NCBI RefSeq assembly: GCF_016748675.1
Contig: NZ_CP051534.1
Span: 992,001-1,056,000 of the forward strand
Source of the DNA: Helicobacter pylori
GTDB taxonomy: Bacteria; Campylobacterota; Campylobacteria; Campylobacterales; Helicobacteraceae
Direction: 5' to 3'
DNA length: 64,000 nt
Part shown: piece by piece, positions 58,259-64,000 of the stretch
Layout: each line of letters begins with the position of its first letter
Numbering within the stretch: position 1 is the first letter of the stretch
Translations under genes and position numbers: made by a program
The notes under the pieces: generated by a model
Databases searched by the model: none
Told to the model about the DNA's origin: nothing
Seen by the model: the letters and a program-made list of their open reading frames with translations, nothing else

Positions 58259-58335
58259 TGGGGTGGAAGATGGGAATTGAACCCACGACCCTCAGGACCA
58301 CAATCTGATGCTCTAACCGACTGAGCTACTCCCAC
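58259..58335 (-). tRNA. tRNA-His (GUG)
   Basis: Minus strand. Acceptor GTGGGAG pairs with CTTCCAC. Anticodon loop TTGTGGT gives GTG. A further G at position -1 is encoded at 58336 and faces C73, the His identity pair. CCA is encoded. Confidence 0.93.
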
Positions 58336-58398
58336 CATTCAAAGGAAGCGACATTCTACCAAAGAATTTTAAACAGAACAATAAATTATGCAAAAAAG

Positions 58399-58476
58399 TG
58401 GTCGGGGCGAAAGGATTCGAACCTTCGACCCCTTGGTCCCAAACCAAGTGCGCTAACCAGACTGCGCTACGCCCCG
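58399..58476 (-). tRNA. tRNA-Pro (UGG)
   Basis: Minus strand, 78 bases. CGGGGCG acceptor, anticodon loop TTTGGGA between CTTGG and CCAAG so TGG, T-arm GGTTCGAATCC and encoded CCA. First of the four tRNA genes in this strand's reading order. Confidence 0.93.
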
Positions 58477-58659
58477 AAATTTTCACATGAAGCGTTATTA
58501 TAGCTGAATTTTCTAATTTTTGAGCGTAATTTTTCAAAAATACCGCTAAAAATCAAAATTGACGCTCAAAAAACACCTAATCCAACTCCCCAACCCTTTT
58601 AAAAGCTGCTTTTTTAAAAACAGCTCTAAAGGATTTTTAAGCTTTTTGTTTCTTAAAAA

Positions 58660-59409
58660 CTACTTTCGCTTTTTCATTTCACTAGAAACTTTTTCATAAC
58701 GTTCCATGTGTTTTTTGCTCAACTCTTTAGTGATATGCACCATCACTTTGTGATAGGCTTGATTCATGATCTTTCTAATGGCTTGGTCATGGTCGGTTTC
58801 CTTAATCTTATACACAAAAGTTTTGGGGACAAAACCTCCAGAATTGGTGCGTCGCAATTCCACTCTTTCAATCACAGCCTTAATCTTTGAAACATCAATA
58901 CCAAAACTATGGATGATATCTTCACTTTTTGGCTCAACAAAATTCAAATTCAAATACCCTGAAGACATGTCTATCACTCTTTCTTCGCTAAGCGCATTGC
59001 TCTCTTCTACAATATCTTCTAAGATAGCCACATTCCCATCCATGCGTAAAACGAGCAACGCTTTTTCTTTGATGTCTTGAGGGATTTCGCTAACATCTTT
59101 AAATTGCGAAACGCTATAGCCTTTTCTCTCTAAAAAACTACTCAATTGGAGGAACAAAGACTTCTCAAATTCTTTTTGATAATTTTCAGGGATAACTTTA
59201 TTAGCCTCTATCTTAGGATCGATTAAAACGACTAAATGACCGTTTTTAGGCTCTTGTTTGCCTTTAATAGGATAGTGGAAATGCAAATCCACGGACTCGC
59301 CCATATTATTGTGCTGCTGCTTTGCAGGCATTCCATCAGCTAGAGCCGTATAAAACGCCCCACTCGCTAGTAACGATCCTAAAACGATTGCCAAACTACC
59401 TTTTTTCAT
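58660..59409 (-). CDS. HpaA-family paralogue, secreted
   Basis: From the ATG at 59409 (249 residues; AAAGGAA upstream). A signal peptide (GSLAIVLGSLLASGAFYTALA) is present without a lipobox Cys, unlike HpaA, so it is probably cleaved by signal peptidase I. The mature protein shares the HpaA plan: VDLHFHYPIKGKQEPKNGHL near the start, a strand-rich body, and a charged Lys/Glu C-terminus ending KKRK. HpaA is a surface lipoprotein/flagellar sheath adhesin; the role of this paralogue is unproven. A longer frame from 59442 lacks a ribosome site. Confidence 0.85.
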   Translation of the reverse strand: MKKGSLAIVLGSLLASGAFYTALADGMPAKQQHNNMGESVDLHFHYPIKGKQEPKNGHLVVLIDPKIEANKVIPENYQKEFEKSLFLQLSSFLERKGYSVSQFKDVSEIPQDIKEKALLVLRMDGNVAILEDIVEESNALSEERVIDMSSGYLNLNFVEPKSEDIIHSFGIDVSKIKAVIERVELRRTNSGGFVPKTFVYKIKETDHDQAIRKIMNQAYHKVMVHITKELSKKHMERYEKVSSEMKKRK

Positions 59410-59492
59410 TAAATTCCTTTCTTTCTTTTTCTTTAAAATCAATTCCTAATCTTACCCAAAAAATCCCACTTTTAGCGCTATTTTTAAGATAA

Positions 59493-61019
59493 TCATTCCC
59501 ATTCAATCGTTCCTGGTGGCTTAGAAGTAATATCATACACCACCCTATTGATACCGCTCACTTCATTAGTGATGCGGTTAGAAACCTTTTCTAAAAAAGA
59601 ATGCTCTAAAAAAGAAAAGCTCGCTGTCATGCCATCGCTCGCGTTTACCGCTCTTAAACAAATAGCGTTTTCATAAGTGCGATTATCCCCCATCACCCCC
59701 ACAGAATTGACATTCAACAGCACGCAAAAGGCTTGCCAAACCTTGTCATACAAATTGGCTTTTTTAAGCTCCTCTATAAAAATAAAATCCGCTTCTTGCA
59801 AGCGTTTGATCTTACTCTCGCTGACTTCGCCTAAAATCCTTACAGCAAGCCCAGGCCCTGGAAAGGGGTGGTGCATTAAAAAATCCTGGCTAACGCCCAA
59901 TTCTTTACCCAACAAACGCACCTCATCTTTAAACAATTCCCTTAAAGGCTCTATGAGTTTAAAGTCCATCCATTCAGGCAGTCCGCCCACATTATGGTGC
60001 GTTTTGATCACTTTTGAAGGCCCTTTAACACTCACGGATTCAATCACATCAGGGTATAGAGTACCTTGGGCTAAAAATTCAATTTTGCCTTTTAAATGGT
60101 GCTTTTTGGCTTCTTTTTCAAACACTTCAATAAAGGTCTCGCCGATGATTTTTCGCTTCAATTCAGGCTCGCTCACGCCCTTTAATTTAGACAAAAAGAC
60201 TTCTTTAGCATCTATCGTGTTTAAAGGGATTTGCAAGTCTTTAAACATCGCTTGGACTTTTTCTTTTTCATTTTTACGCAACAAGCCATGATCCACAAAA
60301 ACAGCGATCAAATTATCCTCAATGGCTCTGTGTAATAGCGTAGCGACCACCGTAGAATCCACACCCCCACTCACCGCACACAACACCTTAGCGTTAGCGA
60401 TTTGTTCTTTCAACCTTACAATTTCTCTTTGAGCGAAATGCTGCATCCCCCAAGTTTTTTCACAGCCACAAACCAAAAGGGCAAAATTTTCTAAAATCTT
60501 ACCCCCTTCTTCGCTTTGAATGACTTCTGGGTGGAATTGCAAGCCAAAAATCTTGCCGTTTTCAATCGCGCAATGGGGGGAATTAGGGCTTTTTGCAAGG
60601 GTAGTGAAGCCTTTAGGCAATTCTGTGACTTTATCCATATGGCTCATCCACACAAGGCTTTTAATCTTCACGCCTTCAAAAATCACGGAATTTTGAGTGA
60701 TTTCTAAAACAGCCTTACCAAATTCCTGCTCATTCGCACCAGCCACCACGCCCCCAAAAAAATCCACCAAATACTGCATGCCGTAGCAAATCCCTAAAAT
60801 CGGCAAATTCAAATCAAAGATTTTCTCGTTAGGCTTGTAAGCGTCTTTAGCATACACGCTCGCTGGCCCCCCACTCAAAATCAAACCTTTAGGGGCTTTT
60901 TTTTGAATGTTTTCTATGCTTTCAAAAAAAGGGACTATTTCTGTATAAATCCCGCTCTCTCTCAATCTTCTAGCAATCAGCTGTGTGTATTGGCTCCCAA
61001 AATCTAATACTAAAATCAT
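59493..61019 (-). CDS. guaA: GMP synthase (glutamine-hydrolysing)
   Basis: Converts XMP to GMP. The N-terminal glutamine amidotransferase domain has the nucleophile Cys78 in GICYGMQYL, with His163 and Glu165 in QFHPEVI. The ATP pyrophosphatase motif SGGVDST is at 217-223. The C-terminal dimer domain (KPPGTIEWE) ends the protein. At 508 residues it is full length. Confidence 0.97.
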   Translation of the reverse strand: MILVLDFGSQYTQLIARRLRESGIYTEIVPFFESIENIQKKAPKGLILSGGPASVYAKDAYKPNEKIFDLNLPILGICYGMQYLVDFFGGVVAGANEQEFGKAVLEITQNSVIFEGVKIKSLVWMSHMDKVTELPKGFTTLAKSPNSPHCAIENGKIFGLQFHPEVIQSEEGGKILENFALLVCGCEKTWGMQHFAQREIVRLKEQIANAKVLCAVSGGVDSTVVATLLHRAIEDNLIAVFVDHGLLRKNEKEKVQAMFKDLQIPLNTIDAKEVFLSKLKGVSEPELKRKIIGETFIEVFEKEAKKHHLKGKIEFLAQGTLYPDVIESVSVKGPSKVIKTHHNVGGLPEWMDFKLIEPLRELFKDEVRLLGKELGVSQDFLMHHPFPGPGLAVRILGEVSESKIKRLQEADFIFIEELKKANLYDKVWQAFCVLLNVNSVGVMGDNRTYENAICLRAVNASDGMTASFSFLEHSFLEKVSNRITNEVSGINRVVYDITSKPPGTIEWE

Positions 61020-61029
61020 CGCTCATTCT

Positions 61030-61518
61030 TTATTTTTGTGGGATCTGTGTTTTATTGTATTGATTTTTGTAATTCACCCTATAGCTTTCAGCCAACTCAG
61101 GCACTTTTTGCACAAACCAGCGTTCTAATTTTTCTAGTTCGTATCTGTAATTTCCACCTTTTGAGCAATATTGAGAATCAATCAGCGAAAACACATAGAG
61201 CGTCTTATTTTCTTTAGATTGGAATAAAAACTCCTTATGGAATAGCGCTTTTTTAGGCATGCCACTCATCAGAGTCTCAGGCAATAAAAAAGCGTCAAAA
61301 TCACAAAGCACTTTTTTACTCAATTTGTTGCTTTTGGTAACCACAAAAATGATCTCTTTTTTCATGTCTTGTTTAAAAGCTAATGAAAGCACATTCAAAA
61401 AGGGCGGAGTCAAACTTTTATCCACCCTAACCTTAAAAGCTTTAGAATCCCCTAATAAGACCCCCATAAATAAAACCAACCCCACGCAACATTTCAAACT
61501 CGTTTGAAAAATATTCAT
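61030..61518 (-). CDS. Secreted hypothetical protein
   Basis: A 162-residue protein with an N-terminal export signal (LKCCVGLVLFMGVLLGDSKA). The body has strand-like stretches (KKEIIFVVTKSNKLSKKV, KTLYVFSLIDSQYCS) and a C-terminal Tyr/Lys/Asn-rich tail. No domain recognised. The start ATG has AAAGGAT before it. It is 10 bases upstream of guaA, probably cotranscribed. Confidence 0.75.
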   Translation of the reverse strand: MNIFQTSLKCCVGLVLFMGVLLGDSKAFKVRVDKSLTPPFLNVLSLAFKQDMKKEIIFVVTKSNKLSKKVLCDFDAFLLPETLMSGMPKKALFHKEFLFQSKENKTLYVFSLIDSQYCSKGGNYRYELEKLERWFVQKVPELAESYRVNYKNQYNKTQIPQK

Positions 61519-61677
61519 CTTTTATCCTTTAAGTGTCAATATTGAAAACAGAAATTAAACGCATTGATTGGGTATTATAATATAAAAATTGAGAATTACG
61601 CTTTAGCTTGGCTAGTAGTCAAGTCTTTAACGCTTAAGTCTTTCTAAAACACCCTCATGCTAGTATTTTCACTCCTT

Positions 61678-64000
61678 TTAAGCCCCAATAATGCTTGGTG
61701 TTGAAATGGAATGATAGGGCTTGACTAATTCATACCTTCTAAGTCTTCTGATATTAACTAAGGCGGTATTGGCTGAAATGGCTTGTGTCATGCTGCTTGT
61801 AGGGCGCGAAGAAGTGAGCGTATTCACATGCCCTGCATTGCATCGTGGGTTTCTAACCCTCACATCTTCTGGGTCATACCACGCCCCTTTTTGGATACTC
61901 AAAACCCCTTGACGGATATTCTTAGTTACAAACGCCCCTGCTAACAACCTCCCCCTAGCGTTAAACACTTCTACAATTTCACCATGCTTAATGCCTAATT
62001 TATTAGCGTCTAGTTCGTTGATCATTACAGGCTCTCTGCCTTGAATTTTATACACATTCCTAACCCAAGTGTTATCAAGCTGTGAATTGACACGGTATTT
62101 TGGGTGCGGAGAGATTAAATGGAACGGATAAGTCTCAGCCATTTTAGAGCCTAGCCACTCAGCTGGCTCAAACCAAGTGGGATGCCCTTTAAAATCAGCC
62201 AGTTTAAAATCCGCGCATTTTTGAGAAAAAATTTGAATTTTCCCGCTCTCTGTATCTAGCCTATTGTTGATAGGGTCTTGCCTGAATTTCGCATGACGCA
62301 CAAACTTTCTCGCATTTTCAGGGATTTCAAACTCCACAAAACCATCCCTCCAAAATTGATCAAACGATTTCAAAGTAGGGCCATCGCTTTTTTCATAAAG
62401 ACCCTTAATCCATTCCATGTAACTCTTAGATTCAGTGAATTTCTGCTCTGTTTCATTGCCCCCAACGCGTAAAGCAAGCTGTCTGAAAATCTCATAATCG
62501 TCTTTAGATTCATAAACAGGCTCTACCACCTTACGCATGGCATAAACCACATTCTTAGAATAACTCCCTCCAAAAGTAATATCATCTCTTTCCATAGTGC
62601 TAGTGGAAGCAAAGACAATATCAGCAAATTTTGCCGTAGGCGTCCACCAAGGCTCATGCACGATCACGCAATCTAAGGTCCTTAAAGCGCGAATCAGTTC
62701 GTTTGTATCAGCTTCATGCCCTAATAAATCCGCCCCACAATTATAAATCATTTTGATTTTAGGCAATTTGAGTTTTTTGCCCATAAAATCAATTTCTTTA
62801 TCCGGATTCAAAATCGCTTCAGAAATTCTAGATGCTGGAATAACGCTTTTTACAGAATTATGCCCTTGCGAAATCATAGGAACAATTCTTGCCCCAGAGC
62901 TTGCTTGAGCGTTCCCTCCATAATGCATAGAAAAGCCAAAGCCCCCACCAGATAAGCCCACTTGACCAATCATACTGGCTAAAACAATTAACGCCCAATC
63001 CGGTTGCTCGCCATACTGAGCTCTTTGCATGGCCCAATTACCCGCTAAAAAAGTGCGCTTAGAGACAAATAAATCCGCTAATTCTTTGATTTTTTCTGCG
63101 CTCACTCCAGTGATTTGAGACGCCCATTGTAAATTCTTAGGCGCATTATCGCTCTCTCCTAGCAAATAGGGTAAAAATTTATCAAAACCATCAGTGTATT
63201 TAGCGATAAACGCTTTATCGTATTGATTGCTTGTATAAAGATAATGCATCATGCCTAGCATTAACGCTACATCAGTATTAGGGCGAATGGGTATCCATTC
63301 AGCACTAAAGGCTTGAGCGGTTTCGGTATAAATGGGATCGATACTAATGAATTTAATACCGGCTCTTTTATACTTGGGGTAGTAGCTGTCATTGACATGG
63401 TTTGGCACAAAATAATCAATGCGGTTGCACTTGAATAAATCCGCCCCCCACATGACATACACCTTACAATTTTTAATCATCTCTTCATGCGTGGTTTGTT
63501 GCGAATAAACTTCCATATCCCCTACAATCATAGGGTTTATTCTTGCAGCCGTGCCATTGCCATATTCCCCATCAGTGCCAATAGCCCCCCCTAAAGTCGT
63601 GTTAAAAAAACGCCATGCTAAATGATGACAACGATGCAAGCTGCCCGCATGCCCCCAACCACCATAACTGGCATTATAAATGTTTTCTTTAGGGATTTCT
63701 TTAAGCTTTTTAGCCGCTAAATCCAACGCCACATCCCAACTCACACGCACAAACTCTTCCCTCCCGCGCAATTCTTTGTGGTTTTTTTTGTTTTCTAAAA
63801 AGCTCTTACGCACGCAAGGATACTTCACCCTACTATCTGAATACACCCTATCTGCCATCGCTTTTAACATCATAGTAGGGTTATAATCGCTCTTTTGGGG
63901 GACAATATCTTTAATCACTCCATTTTGAACCTTTGCGATAAAGGGACCAAAATGCGTCGCATGCGGAATGGATTCTACTTTTTCAAAAACACCAACAGCT
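61678..64000 (-). CDS. bisC: Molybdopterin-dependent biotin/methionine sulfoxide reductase BisC, N-terminus beyond window
   Basis: The open frame runs to the window edge; a GTG at 63918 is not the true start, since sensible codons (HATHFGPFIAKVQNG) continue upstream. At least 774 residues are visible. Family marks: YGGWGHAGSLHRCHHLAWR near the Mo-cofactor, VGDMEVYSQQTTHEEM, the GGGFGFSMHYGGNAQA block and the C-terminal HPKYRVNSQLDNTWVR domain. This is the DMSO/TMAO/BSO reductase family; in H. pylori the enzyme reduces oxidised methionine or biotin sulfoxide. The periplasmic export signal, if any, would be outside the window. Confidence 0.92.
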   Translation of the reverse strand, partial: AVGVFEKVESIPHATHFGPFIAKVQNGVIKDIVPQKSDYNPTMMLKAMADRVYSDSRVKYPCVRKSFLENKKNHKELRGREEFVRVSWDVALDLAAKKLKEIPKENIYNASYGGWGHAGSLHRCHHLAWRFFNTTLGGAIGTDGEYGNGTAARINPMIVGDMEVYSQQTTHEEMIKNCKVYVMWGADLFKCNRIDYFVPNHVNDSYYPKYKRAGIKFISIDPIYTETAQAFSAEWIPIRPNTDVALMLGMMHYLYTSNQYDKAFIAKYTDGFDKFLPYLLGESDNAPKNLQWASQITGVSAEKIKELADLFVSKRTFLAGNWAMQRAQYGEQPDWALIVLASMIGQVGLSGGGFGFSMHYGGNAQASSGARIVPMISQGHNSVKSVIPASRISEAILNPDKEIDFMGKKLKLPKIKMIYNCGADLLGHEADTNELIRALRTLDCVIVHEPWWTPTAKFADIVFASTSTMERDDITFGGSYSKNVVYAMRKVVEPVYESKDDYEIFRQLALRVGGNETEQKFTESKSYMEWIKGLYEKSDGPTLKSFDQFWRDGFVEFEIPENARKFVRHAKFRQDPINNRLDTESGKIQIFSQKCADFKLADFKGHPTWFEPAEWLGSKMAETYPFHLISPHPKYRVNSQLDNTWVRNVYKIQGREPVMINELDANKLGIKHGEIVEVFNARGRLLAGAFVTKNIRQGVLSIQKGAWYDPEDVRVRNPRCNAGHVNTLTSSRPTSSMTQAISANTALVNIRRLRRYELVKPYHSISTPSIIGA

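Overview
The window is a Helicobacter pylori chromosome segment. The evidence is the gene order (accD-recO-rdxA-lgt-waaA-flgZ-glyQ-gpsA; cznCBA; ftsA-ftsZ; speA-cgt-cmoB-metG-cfa; guaA-bisC), the 23S-5S rRNA unit with no linked 16S gene, the AT-rich composition, and H. pylori-specific genes such as rdxA, the cholesterol glucosyltransferase and an HpaA-family paralogue. Names come from recognising protein motifs and known gene order; no database was searched.

Layout. 1-11105 is conserved housekeeping, nearly all on the minus strand: an inner-membrane protein cut by the window edge, rlmH, accD, the divergent pair recO/cinA-like, then a chain from gpsA down to rdxA. 11347-16932 holds dynamin-like GTPase genes. 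Two are intact; a middle one is split into two reading frames by what look like two single-base insertions. An orphan VapD nuclease (17133) follows, then the Cd/Zn/Ni efflux operon cznCBA downstream of glyS. 25423-34089 carries a secreted lysozyme-like-fold candidate, gpmI, gatC, bioA, ppiD, ftsA and ftsZ.

34090-39050 is a decayed, variable stretch where the H. pylori plasticity zone is expected. It holds gene remnants around a small mechanosensitive channel, two tandem broken paralogues, a small EVE-like gene, and a duplicated 3' end of the 5S gene flanking that EVE-like gene. 38927-42164 is the 5S-23S unit on the minus strand, with a complementary processing stem around 23S. 42165-43201 is non-coding, repeat-rich DNA with a possible divergent small RNA.

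43202-46577 is an accessory cassette: an unknown 147-residue protein, a GmrSD-type DUF262/DUF1524 protein, a translation-coupled micro-ORF and an unknown 303-residue protein. It ends in a terminator and a 66-bp direct repeat. 46874-54114 is a tight minus-strand operon (metG, MurF-N-like protein, cmoB, thioesterase, cholesterol glucosyltransferase, speA). 54283-64000 holds cfa, a large MscS-type channel, a 32-residue membrane micro-protein, four tRNA genes (Arg, Arg, His, Pro), an HpaA paralogue, guaA, a secreted protein and bisC, which runs off the window.

The best candidates for an under-described system are the dynamin-like GTPase cluster and the DUF262/DUF1524 cassette beside the rRNA unit. 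The genotype looks drug-sensitive at two classic loci: rdxA is full length and the macrolide-binding adenines of 23S are wild type.
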